Positions 8,219 through 16,400 of a stretch of DNA of 64,000 nt are shown here, one piece after another (the stretch's first letter is position 1; each line of letters starts with the position of its first letter). The stretch covers positions 29,553 to 93,552 of the forward strand of contig JAUSAO010000098.1 in NCBI GenBank assembly GCA_030652475.1, given 5' to 3'. The notes beneath the pieces are model-generated. The model did not search any database and had not been told where the DNA came from. It saw only the letters and a program-made list of their open reading frames with translations. Source of the stretch: Gallionella sp. (GTDB lineage: Bacteria; Pseudomonadota; Gammaproteobacteria; Burkholderiales; Gallionellaceae). The translations under genes and the position numbers were made by a program.

Positions 8219-8309
8219 CTCAGTACTCAGTACTCAGTACTCAGTCCTCAGTCCTCAGTCCTCAATCCTCAATCCTCAAGCCTCAAGCCTCAAGCCTCAA
8301 GCCTCAGTC
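8219..8309 (+). repeat. Heptanucleotide tandem repeat (13 units)
   Basis: Thirteen head-to-tail 7-mers of the form CTCARNM: three CTCAGTA, three CTCAGTC, two CTCAATC, four CTCAAGC and one CTCAGTC. Variants are grouped in blocks, as expected from slippage or duplication of sub-blocks. No gene reads through it. It is preceded by a T-run (8213-8217). Confidence 0.9.
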
Positions 8310-8323
8310 CTTCACAATAACTT

Positions 8324-8478
8324 GGGGCTTCGCCCCCTTCATTCAGGAGCAGGAGATTCATCTCCGCAGCTCCGAGGGAAGCCCCTTGCGGGCTTAGTTG
8401 TGCGGGGAAGACCCTTCATTCAGGAGCAGAAGCTTCAGCTTCGTCGCTCCGTGGGAATGCCCTTGCGGCATTGCGGTC
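8324..8478. repeat. Two-copy structured repeat with compensated stems
   Basis: Two units (about 8324-8396 and 8404-8473) share TTCATTCAGGAGC and the same spacing. Each has an outer stem GGAGC/GCTCC, an inner stem with loop TTCA (GGAGA/TCTCC in copy 1, GAAGC/GCTTC in copy 2) and a second hairpin with loop CTTGC (AAGCCC/GGGCTT against AATGCC/GGCATT). Four base pairs differ between copies and all four stay paired. Each unit is preceded by another small hairpin. It lies just past the stop of the HDOD gene on the opposite strand. Confidence 0.75.
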
Positions 8479-8498
8479 TGAGTCCTGTTTTCTGACCG

Positions 8499-9374
8499 CT
8501 AGAATATATCGGCTATCTGCACGACTTGCAGTGCAAGTTCATTTACGCTGTTGCGCAGTTCTTCCTCATCATCAGGGTCTATGCCCAATTCCTGCCATTC
8601 ATGATCAGTTATATCCGTGCCACAGTATTCGCTGATGCCAAAGCTGGGCAATAATTTCTCAGCTACGTTGACCATGCGCACCATAGGATTGCTGGCAGAC
8701 ACTTCATCAACGTAGGGTGCGTGATGGTAGCCCAGCACAGTGATGATTTCTTCCGGTAAATTCCATTGCCGTGCCAGTTGTGCGCCGATATAACAGTGAG
8801 AGACACCCAATACCTGCATTTCGATTTCCAGTACAGAGCGCTTGGGTTGCAGGCGGAATTGATGGTGCAACTCGTTACTCGCAATACTGTCCACGTGGTG
8901 AATGGCCATATAGCCGATGTCGTGCAGTAACCCGGCCAGAAAGATATGGTCCTGCTGAGGGCGCAAGCGTCCAGGCATGTGACGCGCAAGCGTGTTCATG
9001 GCGACGGCAATGGCCAGGCTGTGTAACCATAAATCCTGCGGTGCGAAATTTTGTGAGCCAGGCAGACGGGTAAAATTGGACATTGCCGCAATGCCGAGTG
9101 ATACCGCCTTGACACGCGTCAGACCGAGCAATGTCGCGGCATCCGATACGCTGCTGACTTTGCGTGACACGCCCATCACGGGTGAATTGGCCAGGCTGAT
9201 CAGCTTGGCAGAAATTTGCGGGTCTTGTTCAATCAGCGTCAGTAATTGCGCCTCACCCTTGTCTGTGTCCAAGGGCAGCGCCAGCAGTTTTTGGGCGATG
9301 GCAGGCATGGCAGGCAGGGAATCGATGTTGGCAAGGGCAAGCGTAAGCCTGATGCGAGTTTGTTCTGCGGTCAT
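8499..9374 (-). CDS. HDOD domain signalling protein
   Basis: A 291-residue protein made almost wholly of an HDOD domain, a catalytically dead relative of HD phosphohydrolases found in signalling proteins. LPAMPAIAQKLLAL is the typical start, followed by IEQDPQISAKLISLANSP and SDAATLLGLTRVKAV. The GLLHDIGYMAIHH segment shows the HD-like helix. The gene follows regA on the same strand after a 140-bp gap and may be read with it. No output domain is present, so the protein probably acts through protein-protein contacts; the target is unknown. Confidence 0.85.
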   Translation of the reverse strand: MTAEQTRIRLTLALANIDSLPAMPAIAQKLLALPLDTDKGEAQLLTLIEQDPQISAKLISLANSPVMGVSRKVSSVSDAATLLGLTRVKAVSLGIAAMSNFTRLPGSQNFAPQDLWLHSLAIAVAMNTLARHMPGRLRPQQDHIFLAGLLHDIGYMAIHHVDSIASNELHHQFRLQPKRSVLEIEMQVLGVSHCYIGAQLARQWNLPEEIITVLGYHHAPYVDEVSASNPMVRMVNVAEKLLPSFGISEYCGTDITDHEWQELGIDPDDEEELRNSVNELALQVVQIADIF

Positions 9375-9514
9375 GGCAATATCTCTTGGGGTACAGGTGG
9401 AATAAGCGGTGAAGTTGGAATATACGAGAGATTCAGCAATTGTGCGAGAGGATTAGTCATGGGGCGCGCTGGCTGAGAACGGCCCGGCACAATTTTGCAT
9501 GAATGAAACTTGCC

Positions 9515-10060
9515 TCATTTGCCGAGTGGGGGCTTGTTCAATTTGCGTTGCAGCGTGCGGCGGTGCATGTTGAGTGCGCGGGCCGTGGCCGAGATGTTGT
9601 TGTCATGCTCAAAAAGCACGCGCTGGATATGTCCCCATTCCAGATGTTCTATTTTGGTTGGTTGTGCATTGAGTGGGGTGCTGCCGTCCGGAGTATGGCT
9701 GAAGGCCGCGACGATTTCATCTGCGTTGGCCGGCTTGGCAAGATATTGCGTAGCGCCCAGTTTGATGGCTTCAACGGCCGTGCTGATGCTGGCATAGCCG
9801 GTCAATACGACAATCCGTGTGTTCGGATCGAGTTCGTGTAGTCGTTTAACCAGCACCAAGCCCGGCGCCCCACCCATTTTTAAATCCACGACAGCGAATT
9901 CAGGTGGATTGGCTTCTGCCAGAGGCAGGGCTTGCTCCACGCTGTGGGCGACGTTGACGCAAAAACCGCGTTTCACCAATGCGGCGCTCAATACCCTGCA
10001 AAAAGTGGCGTCGTCATCGGCCAGCAGCAATGAGGCGGCTTCTTCGCAGACATGATTCAT
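9515..10060 (-). CDS. regA: Response regulator RegA/PrrA/ActR family
   Basis: A 181-residue regulator with an N-terminal receiver domain (LLLADDDATF acidic pocket; phospho-acceptor D59 in VVDLKMGG; KPAN loop). The short C-terminal Fis-type helix-turn-helix reads SATARALNMHRRTLQRKL, nearly invariant in the RegA/PrrA/ActR/RoxR family. It is the redox-responsive transcription factor for respiratory and carbon-metabolism genes in proteobacteria. It overlaps regB by ATGA (10057-10060), so the sensor and regulator are coupled. The dyad at 11344-11391, upstream of regB, has two sequences matching the known binding pattern and may give autoregulation. Confidence 0.92.
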   Translation of the reverse strand: MNHVCEEAASLLLADDDATFCRVLSAALVKRGFCVNVAHSVEQALPLAEANPPEFAVVDLKMGGAPGLVLVKRLHELDPNTRIVVLTGYASISTAVEAIKLGATQYLAKPANADEIVAAFSHTPDGSTPLNAQPTKIEHLEWGHIQRVLFEHDNNISATARALNMHRRTLQRKLNKPPLGK

Positions 10061-11310
10061 GGCGTCGCTCCGGCGACAGGTAAGGTCAGTTCGGTGGTTG
10101 CTCCGCCTTGCTCACGGTTAAACAGGCGTACTGTCCCACCCATGCGTTCCAGCGTGGCATTGGCGAGAAACAGTCCCAGGCCGCGCCCCTCTGTCTTGGT
10201 GGTGAAGAAGGCCGAACCGGCCTTGAGTGCGACTTCATTGCTCAGGCCAGCGCCGTTGTCATGTATTTCCAGTATAAAATTGGCGCTATCCCAGCGGCTG
10301 TTGATTTCAATTGCTTGCGGACTGGCATCGGCTGCATTGTTGAGCAGGTTCATCAGCGCGGCACGCAAGGTGACGTCCACACTGATGCGTGGAGCAGGCT
10401 GAGGGCTGCTGTTGTACTGATAATTGGCGGCGGGTCTTAGCAACTGCCATTCGTCCAGTACTTCCGCCATTAAATCATCGGCCGTTTGTAACGTGGTTGT
10501 CCCGCTGTCCTGGGCGTTGAGCATAATTTTGTCAAGAATGCGCTTGCAATTCCGCACCTGCTCGTCGAGCAGGGTCAGGCTTTCGCGCAATTCGGCCGGG
10601 CTGGCATCGGCATCATGCTGTAATTCGCCTATGACCACCGCCATCGTGGACAGCGGAGTGCCCAGTTCGTGTGCTGCGCCAGCGGCCTGCGTGCCGAGGG
10701 CAACGATACGCTCATTGCGTAAAATTTCTTCACGCACTTGTGCCAGCAACTCATCCCGGCTGCGTACGGCCTGAGCCATTTTCACCACGAAATAGGCAAC
10801 GACCACCGCACTAATGACAAAGCCCAGCCACATGCCCATGACATGCGTATTGAAGGCGCTATCCATGTCCTGATGATTGTGTGGCAGCGGAATGTAATAA
10901 ACCATCAGCAGGCTGTAGCACGCCGTGGTAAGCGCGGCCATGGCCCAAGTGAAACGGGATGGCAGGGTGGCAGCGGCAATCACCAGGGGTAGCAGATACA
11001 GTGAAACAAACGGATTGGTTGAGCCCCCTGCGTAATACAGCAGGACGCTGAGCGCCAGCACATCGCTGCCCAGCTGAACAAACAGTTCCAGGTGGGTGAC
11101 AGGCTTGCTGTTGCTCAGACGCAGCAGGGTGAAAATGTTGATCAGGGTAAGCGTTGCGATGCCGGTCAGCATGGGCAGCCACTCCAGATCCATTTCAAGT
11201 ATCTGCCATGCGGCGAGTAGTGTGAACAATTGTGCCGAGACAGTCATGCTGCGCAAGTTAACCAGGCGGCGCAACTGCATATGTCCGGGCAGGGAAGAAA
11301 ATAGGTTCAT
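10057..11310 (-). CDS. regB: Redox sensor histidine kinase RegB/PrrB/ActS family
   Basis: A 417-residue membrane kinase with about six hydrophobic segments (residues 25-180). It has GGSTNPF at 95-101, the loop linked to quinone sensing in RegB. The phospho-acceptor is H214 in GAAHELGTPLS. C255 in QVRNCKRIL matches, in position and context, the redox-active cysteine described for Rhodobacter RegB. An ATPase domain with DNGAGLS and GRGLGLFLA ends the protein. ATG 11310 (MNLFSSLPGH) was chosen because the first membrane segment follows it; the longer frame upstream would run through the regulatory dyad. It is divergent from the copper chaperone gene. Confidence 0.92.
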   Translation of the reverse strand: MNLFSSLPGHMQLRRLVNLRSMTVSAQLFTLLAAWQILEMDLEWLPMLTGIATLTLINIFTLLRLSNSKPVTHLELFVQLGSDVLALSVLLYYAGGSTNPFVSLYLLPLVIAAATLPSRFTWAMAALTTACYSLLMVYYIPLPHNHQDMDSAFNTHVMGMWLGFVISAVVVAYFVVKMAQAVRSRDELLAQVREEILRNERIVALGTQAAGAAHELGTPLSTMAVVIGELQHDADASPAELRESLTLLDEQVRNCKRILDKIMLNAQDSGTTTLQTADDLMAEVLDEWQLLRPAANYQYNSSPQPAPRISVDVTLRAALMNLLNNAADASPQAIEINSRWDSANFILEIHDNGAGLSNEVALKAGSAFFTTKTEGRGLGLFLANATLERMGGTVRLFNREQGGATTELTLPVAGATP

Positions 11311-11343
11311 GGCTGAATTGTAATAGGTGCCTGGCGCAGATAG

Positions 11344-11391
11344 ATGCGGCATATTGTCGCAGCTGTGCGAGGGTGCGACAATATGCCGCAT
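11344..11391. promoter_or_regulatory. Inverted repeat with two RegA/RegR-type boxes upstream of regB
   Basis: Arms of 18 bp (11344-11361 and 11374-11391) pair perfectly around a 12-base centre. Each arm contains GCGGC-N5-GTCGC (11346-11360 and, inverted, 11375-11389). This fits the RegA/PrrA/RegR pattern (GCGRC..GNCGC with short spacing) from memory of the literature. It lies 34 to 81 bases upstream of the regB start and about 245 bases upstream of the divergent copper chaperone start. I infer autoregulation of regBA and possibly control of the divergent genes. The rest of the 325-bp gap shows no gene. Confidence 0.65.
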
Positions 11392-11635
11392 TCTCAAACA
11401 GATTGATTTGCACAATAATTCGTCATGCCAAAATGCTTGCATCTGTGTTTCCGGGGCGGTTGATGTTGAATTCACGTATTGTGTCTCCTCCCGAAAGTAG
11501 CACAAACTGTCTGCCAAAGTGATATTTGCGGCCATTGCTTGACCGGGAATGCGATGCAGCTTTTGGTATTTTTCATACTCTATTAGATTGACGACGCGTA
11601 TAATTTACTTTTTTAAATTTGACGGAAAATTCATC

Positions 11636-12106
11636 ATGAATAAAATTGTCAGTGTCTTGTTGGGCGGGATGTTGTTCAGTAGCGTTGTTTATGCGGGCGA
11701 TATTCAGGTCGAGGCTGCATGGTCACGCGCCACCGCACCCGGTCAGGATGTTGCTATGGTGGATTTGGCGATTACCAGCGTAAAAGAGGCAACGCTGATC
11801 GGCGTTTCCAGTACGAGTTGCAAGACGGCCGAATTGCACAGTATGACGCATGAAAACGGCATGATGAAAATGCGTGCAGTCGACTCGCTCGCGCTGCCAG
11901 CCGGCAAGCGCATTGATTTGGGAAAAAGCGGATATCATTTGATGCTGATCGGGCTTAAGGCACCGCTCAAGGCCGGCGAAAGCGTGCCCTTGATCCTGAA
12001 CATCAAAGTAGCGAAAGAGGTACTGAAGATTGCTGTCAAGGCTGAGGTGATCCCGCTGACCGGAACCCGGTCAGCGCCGAAGCATGATGAACATATGCAT
12101 CATTAA
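11636..12106 (+). CDS. Periplasmic copper chaperone PCu(A)C
   Basis: A 156-residue secreted protein. The signal peptide covers residues 1-20 (ends VVYA). The copper motif H-x10-M-x21-H-x-M is exact: H68, M79, H101, M103. A His-rich tail (HDEHMHH) may give extra copper binding. PCu(A)C proteins deliver Cu(I) to the CuA or CuB centres of haem-copper oxidases, often together with SCO or TlpA thiol reductases. Here a TlpA-like protein is encoded 41 bp downstream on the same strand, which fits. The gene is divergent from regBA, recalling the regB-senC-regA arrangement of other proteobacteria, where senC is also a copper-oxidase assembly factor. ATG 11636 was chosen by the signal peptide; the frame is open further upstream. 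Confidence 0.9.
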   Translation: MNKIVSVLLGGMLFSSVVYAGDIQVEAAWSRATAPGQDVAMVDLAITSVKEATLIGVSSTSCKTAELHSMTHENGMMKMRAVDSLALPAGKRIDLGKSGYHLMLIGLKAPLKAGESVPLILNIKVAKEVLKIAVKAEVIPLTGTRSAPKHDEHMHH

Positions 12107-12147
12107 ATTAACGCATAGCCCGCACACTAAACGGTTTATGTAAGCGA

Positions 12148-13020
12148 GTGAAAAATAGAGTGAGTTCGAATTTATTGCAGTCAGCGATCCTGACTGCAAT
12201 TTTTTTCATTCTGCCGATCCTGCCGGTGCGTGCTGCTGCCTTGAACGATGTCGCAGCAGTTCCGCATCTTGATAGTGCGGGCAAGGAAGGCTATCGCGGA
12301 TTTCTTGCTGCCGGAAAACAGCGTGCTTTTGCCATTGGACCCGGCGGCGCCTGGGCGTGGAAGGGAAGTGAGGCGGCTGCCGAATTGGCCGCCGAGGCCG
12401 CCTTGCAGTTTTGTCAGACGGGTATGGGACAGACGTGCGTGCTGTATTCGGTGAACGACAGGGTGGTGTTCGATGCACTGGCCTGGGCGCGGCTTTGGGG
12501 GCCGTATCTTAATCGGTCTGAAGCGGGGCGGGCTCATGTTGGCAAGGAGCGTGGCGAACGTTTCTATAATCTGATTTTTCAGACTTCATCAGGAAAAGCG
12601 ACGAAGCTCTCTGATTTACGAGGCAAAGTGGTGGTGCTGCATTTTTGGGGTTCCTGGTGCAAATCCTGTCGGCATGAAATGCCGGAATTACAACAGCTTT
12701 ATCGCGCACTGGGCGCGAAACAGGATATCAGGATGGTATTGCTGCAGGTGCGCGAAGACTTTGCTGCGTCTCGCCAGTGGGCGCAGCAGCAACGCCTTGA
12801 GCTTCCTCTGTACGATTCGGGCGTACATGACAAAACGGTTGATGCGCTTCCGCTGGCTGATGGATTGACGGTAGGTGATCGCGACATAGCGGCTGCGTTT
12901 CCGACGACCTATATTCTGGATAAGCACGGAATCGTGGTGTTTTCGCATGTAGGTGCCGTTTCGGGGTGGCTGCAGTACTTGCCTTTGTTGCGTGACGTGA
13001 GTACACGGTCGGGAAAGTAA
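12148..13020 (+). CDS. TlpA-like thiol-disulfide protein with N-terminal DUF4189-like domain
   Basis: A 290-residue exported protein starting at GTG 12148. Residues 10-30 are a signal segment ending VRAAA. Residues about 45-115 (GYRGFLAAGKQRAFAIGPGG and then AALQFCQTG, QTCVLY) resemble DUF4189-type domains and carry two cysteines. The C-terminal half is thioredoxin-fold, with KVVVLHFWGSWCKSCRHEMP giving a CKSC active site, and FPTTYILDKHG with the cis-proline. A likely role is thiol reduction of a periplasmic copper site or of cytochrome c apoproteins, given the PCu(A)C gene just upstream. Fusion of the two domains is uncommon in my recollection. Confidence 0.82.
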   Translation: MKNRVSSNLLQSAILTAIFFILPILPVRAAALNDVAAVPHLDSAGKEGYRGFLAAGKQRAFAIGPGGAWAWKGSEAAAELAAEAALQFCQTGMGQTCVLYSVNDRVVFDALAWARLWGPYLNRSEAGRAHVGKERGERFYNLIFQTSSGKATKLSDLRGKVVVLHFWGSWCKSCRHEMPELQQLYRALGAKQDIRMVLLQVREDFAASRQWAQQQRLELPLYDSGVHDKTVDALPLADGLTVGDRDIAAAFPTTYILDKHGIVVFSHVGAVSGWLQYLPLLRDVSTRSGK

Positions 13021-13077
13021 GCGAGGTGTTGCTGCACCTGTCACTGTCAGGCAGACAGGGGCACCACAAAAAATGGC

Positions 13078-13680
13078 TTAATCCACTTCTTCCCAGCCAG
13101 TGAGCATCGCCCTGATGTGTGAGGTCGGGGTGTGGCCGGTCGTGGTCAGGTAAACATGGGCGATCAGGAAGGCCAGCATCATGAAGGCACCCGCTGTGTG
13201 GAAGAGGGCCACCCATTCCAGTGACAGCACGTTGTCCACGCCCCACGCCTGCCAGTCAGCATAGAACAGGTAGAACCATCCGCTCAGCCAGAGCAGCGGG
13301 CCGATCAGCAATAATACGCCGAGATAGGCAAGACGCTGCAAGGGGTTGTGTTTTTTCAGCGTGGTCGGACGGAAGGGGTGCGGTGCGCCTTTGAAGATGC
13401 CGACCGAATAGAACCGGATCATGGCAATCATTTTCTCGGTGGTCGGGATGTACTGTTTCCATTCACCCGTGGTGAAGTGCCAGAAGATGGCGAATACCCA
13501 CAGGCCGATCAGCGTCCATGCGGAGAGGGTGTGCAGATCCACCGCCTTGGCGAAACCGAACAGCGGGTATGAACCATGTACCTCGAAGCCGGTAATGAGC
13601 ATGAAAATGATGAGCATGGCCTGGGACCAGTGCCAGAAACGTTCGAAACGTTTGAACACGTAGATCTTATTCGTTGTCAT
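13078..13680 (-). CDS. Di-haem cytochrome b561/FdnI-type membrane subunit
   Basis: A 200-residue integral membrane protein with four predicted helices. Paired histidines occur in HWSQAMLIIFMLITGFE, VDLHTLSAWTLIGLWVFAIFWHF and VALFHTAGAFMMLAFLIAHVYL, as expected for the two b-haems of formate-dehydrogenase-gamma-type cytochromes. It starts 4 bp after the octaheme cytochrome stop on the same strand, so the two form one complex-like unit: a quinol-linked cytochrome b feeding a periplasmic multihaem cytochrome, or the reverse. Terminal substrate unknown. Confidence 0.88.
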   Translation of the reverse strand: MTTNKIYVFKRFERFWHWSQAMLIIFMLITGFEVHGSYPLFGFAKAVDLHTLSAWTLIGLWVFAIFWHFTTGEWKQYIPTTEKMIAMIRFYSVGIFKGAPHPFRPTTLKKHNPLQRLAYLGVLLLIGPLLWLSGWFYLFYADWQAWGVDNVLSLEWVALFHTAGAFMMLAFLIAHVYLTTTGHTPTSHIRAMLTGWEEVD

Positions 13681-13684
13681 GGTA

Positions 13685-15328
13685 TTACCCTTCTTTCTTG
13701 CTGGTAAGGATGCGGATGCCGCCGTGGATCAGCACGCCGATCAGGGTCAGCAGAGCCAGCGCCCAACCCGCCCTGTCGAGCAGATTGTTAGCATCGCGGG
13801 ACGGCATGTACACGCCGCGGATATCTTTTAGTCTGCCGTCTTTGCTGTGACACTGGGCGCAGCTTAGCGCGTCTTCCTTGGGGGCGACCATGTGGGTGAT
13901 AGGCCAGGTCAGTTCGGTGCTGACGAAGTCAAATTTTCCGCTGTAGGGCAGATTGGCCGCTTTCATCCCGGCACCGATCGCTTTTTGCCAGTCGTAGTTG
14001 TGCCACAGGGCAGTATCGTCTTCGCCGCCGGTGTGTTGAACGGTCAAGGTGTTATTGACCGTGTCATAAGGCTGCTTGCCGCGATGCACCTTGGTCGGCC
14101 AGATGCGTGAATCCGGATCGTCCGGACTGCCGCCCACTTCATTGATCTGCACGGTCTTGCTAGGATCAATCTTGTCGCCTATCACCTTGTAGGTGGAAAC
14201 ACCATTGAACCAGCGGTATTCGGGGATGACGTAGGAGTCCCATACCCAGGCCCCTTTTTTGGAGTCGAAGGCGCGCCGTCCGGCACTGTCCTTGCGCACG
14301 AAAGGCTTGCCATCCTCGCCCATGCGGGTGGCTTTCGACCAGTCCCAGCTCAGCTCGGTGCCGATGTCATTGCGTGCGTACTCCGGGATGTGGCAGGTCT
14401 GGCAGGCTATTTTTGCCGTGTGCTGATTGAGTTTGGCCATTTGTTGCGGGTGGGGTTTGTTGCCGTGGCAAGACTGGCACGCAGCCGGTGAGCTGTCGGG
14501 ATTGCCACGGATGTGTGCCGGCCCTTTGGCCGCGGCTGCCATGTTGTAGCGGCTGCCTGATACCTGATGGCTCGATGTGGCATGGCAGGTCGTGCAGGCG
14601 AAATTGAGCCCTTTCTCGTCCATGTGCACGTCAAGATATTTGCCGGGATGTTGCAGGCTGCTGTCCAGGTCGCCGTGCTTGGCGCCGTTGGCACCCGCGC
14701 CGAAGAAATGGCAGGAGCCGCAGTTGCTGCGACTGGGTTTGCCGATGCTTTGCGCTACTTTCTTCAGGTCGGCGGGATCGACGAATTTGCCTGATTTAGG
14801 CGGGAATTCCCGGCGCTCATAGACCGGGTGGCCGGCATCGCCCGGCAATTTACGGTAAGTAGCCGTTGTGTCGTGGCACACCAGACAGTCCACGTTTTTC
14901 TCTATCGTGAAGTCGAAACTGCTGTCCTTCCAGCCGTAACCGGCATGGCAGGCCATGCAATCCTTCTCGTTGGAGACCGTGGAGGTACAGTAGTTGTTGA
15001 TGATATTTTTCTTGCCACGTTTCTGTCCCGTCTTCGGGTCAACGGACTCCCATGTCCAGTGTTTGGTGTGCTGCACCTGTTTGGCCGCTTCAGTGTGGCA
15101 AATCAGGCATGCTTCAGTGACTTCCGGGCCGGTCCTGAAAGGCTTGTCCAGTTCCTTGAACTTGCTGTGATCTGCCGTGGAAGCACTCTTTTGTCTGGTG
15201 TCGGTCACTGTCTGCGGGGTGGCGGCTGACATGGCAAGGGATGGGGCGGGCGCGGAAAATGCGGTCATCGCCACCAGCATGGCGCAACTCGCCAGCGCCG
15301 ACAGAGAAGTCTTTCTTCCTGATAACAT
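13685..15328 (-). CDS. Octaheme c-type cytochrome, tetrathionate-reductase (OTR) family
   Basis: A 547-residue secreted multihaem protein with a signal peptide (about 1-33). It has eight CxxCH sites: near 74, 124, 148, 203, 245, 284, 309 and about 491. A C-terminal membrane segment (WALALLTLIGVLIHGGIRIL) ends in KKEG and anchors it to the membrane. The layout matches the 'tetrathionate reductase family octaheme cytochrome' group known from Shewanella OTR, which reduces tetrathionate, nitrite or hydroxylamine in vitro with an uncertain natural role. The cytochrome b gene follows after 4 bp and a DUF302 gene precedes it, so this is an electron-transfer operon. AAAGGAAA before ATG 15328 supports the start. 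MITE copy A lies just upstream. Confidence 0.9.
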   Translation of the reverse strand: MLSGRKTSLSALASCAMLVAMTAFSAPAPSLAMSAATPQTVTDTRQKSASTADHSKFKELDKPFRTGPEVTEACLICHTEAAKQVQHTKHWTWESVDPKTGQKRGKKNIINNYCTSTVSNEKDCMACHAGYGWKDSSFDFTIEKNVDCLVCHDTTATYRKLPGDAGHPVYERREFPPKSGKFVDPADLKKVAQSIGKPSRSNCGSCHFFGAGANGAKHGDLDSSLQHPGKYLDVHMDEKGLNFACTTCHATSSHQVSGSRYNMAAAAKGPAHIRGNPDSSPAACQSCHGNKPHPQQMAKLNQHTAKIACQTCHIPEYARNDIGTELSWDWSKATRMGEDGKPFVRKDSAGRRAFDSKKGAWVWDSYVIPEYRWFNGVSTYKVIGDKIDPSKTVQINEVGGSPDDPDSRIWPTKVHRGKQPYDTVNNTLTVQHTGGEDDTALWHNYDWQKAIGAGMKAANLPYSGKFDFVSTELTWPITHMVAPKEDALSCAQCHSKDGRLKDIRGVYMPSRDANNLLDRAGWALALLTLIGVLIHGGIRILTSKKEG

Positions 15329-15343
15329 GATGTTTCCTTTGTC

Positions 15344-15480
15344 TAAGGAGATGCTGATTTATTCACCCAAACTGTCATTGCGAGCGTAGCGTGGCAATCC
15401 AGGATGTTGATTATCAAAGAAATTCTGGATTGCCACGTCGCTACGCTCCTCGCAAAGACGATTTAATCAGCGTTTCCCTA
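15344..15480. mobile_element. MITE copy A (TA-flanked, inverted-repeat ends)
   Basis: The left end is TAAGGAGATGCTGATTTATT and the right end is the inverse of TAGGGAAACGCTGATTAAAT, both bounded by TA. The inside is a long inverted repeat (TGTCATTGCGAGCGTAGCG... 15373-15402 with 15425-15460). It sits between the DUF302 and octaheme genes and could affect their coupling. No coding capacity, so it would depend on a transposase elsewhere (IS630/Tc1-type by its TA target). Confidence 0.75.
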
Positions 15481-15514
15481 ACTCGGTTTGATGCAGGCTG
15501 GTATTGCTGTCGCG

Positions 15515-16063
15515 TTAGCAACCGCCCGCCGCGCCGCTGCCGGAACCGCCTGCACCGCCGCCTGGCGTAGCCTTGCTCATCGCAGGTGCGGGCTTGCCCG
15601 GATCGAACTGGATGAATTTTTCCTGATCCTCTGCGACATGCCCCATGATCTCGCCCACCATGGGCCCGAACATTCTGCCCATCAACCCGGCATTCATCAT
15701 GCCGATATACGTTGCTCCGTCATTTTTCTTGTAAACGGATATTTTGCAGGGCATCAGGATGGACAGGAAGCGGACTGAGTCGTCTTTGAGTATGGGGCCG
15801 GAATATTGGGTGCTGCAGGCTTCTATCATCATCACCGGCAAAGTGTTGCCGCCGTCATTCTCCACTGCCTTGCCCGGATTGCGCAGGCCGGACAGCGCCC
15901 AGCCGTTTCCGGTGTTCTGGATGTTTTGCTGGATGCGGGCGACGGTCTCCTCCACGCCGAACGGGCTGCGGATTTCCCTGAACATCAGATTCCCCATAAA
16001 GTTGTAGCCCAGTACCGCAACAACGAGTACCCCCCCGATAAAGCCACCGATAACCTTAAGCAT
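15515..16063 (-). CDS. DUF302 domain protein, membrane anchored
   Basis: A 182-residue protein with an N-terminal membrane segment (MLKVIGGFIGGVLVVAVLGY). A DUF302 domain follows (EETVARIQQNIQNTGNGW, then MIEACSTQYS and RFLSILMPCKISVYKKNDG) and a Gly/Ala-rich low-complexity tail ending in cysteine. TTGGAGA 10 bases before ATG 16063 decides the start. DUF302 proteins are linked to sulfur oxidation and cytochrome gene clusters; their function is unsettled. Here it is the first gene of the cytochrome operon. The two cysteines (EACS and MPCK) could bind metal or sulfur species, but that is a guess. Confidence 0.85.
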   Translation of the reverse strand: MLKVIGGFIGGVLVVAVLGYNFMGNLMFREIRSPFGVEETVARIQQNIQNTGNGWALSGLRNPGKAVENDGGNTLPVMMIEACSTQYSGPILKDDSVRFLSILMPCKISVYKKNDGATYIGMMNAGLMGRMFGPMVGEIMGHVAEDQEKFIQFDPGKPAPAMSKATPGGGAGGSGSGAAGGC

Positions 16064-16400
16064 TTTGTAATTCTCCAAATTTAAATGTGACCGCGTTAAG
16101 TATCTTGCTGCCTTATGGATATGAAACGAAAGTGGACATTGAATATAATTATATGCTAATTTTGTTAAATAACAATGATAATAAAATGGTTTCGTGCTTC
16201 AACGATGCATTTTTGGCAGGCCCATTCTCATGGGCGTGTTCGCGAGAAAACGGTGGCATAATGCGCGCCTCGGCCAGGCGTGCCGGAAAGGGTGCGGCGC
16301 GTTGTAGTGCGCTGCCGCTTAAACGGGTTAGCGGTCTGGGGCAGAATGAATGTAAATCGGCAGATTCCTTGTTTGCAACCTAGCGTGCCGTAAAAATATC
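16064..16400. other. Gene-free region upstream of the cytochrome operon
   Basis: 337 bp with no supportable gene. The part 16130-16195 is AT-rich and likely contains the reverse-strand promoter of the DUF302-octaheme operon (a TTGTTA/ATAATT-like pair, 17-bp spacing, weak). I see no convincing FNR-type dyad. Confidence 0.35.

Noticed and set aside
11588..11604. Promoter TTGACG..TATAAT before the copper chaperone
   Set aside because: The two boxes are only 5-6 bp apart, so they cannot form one sigma-70 promoter.
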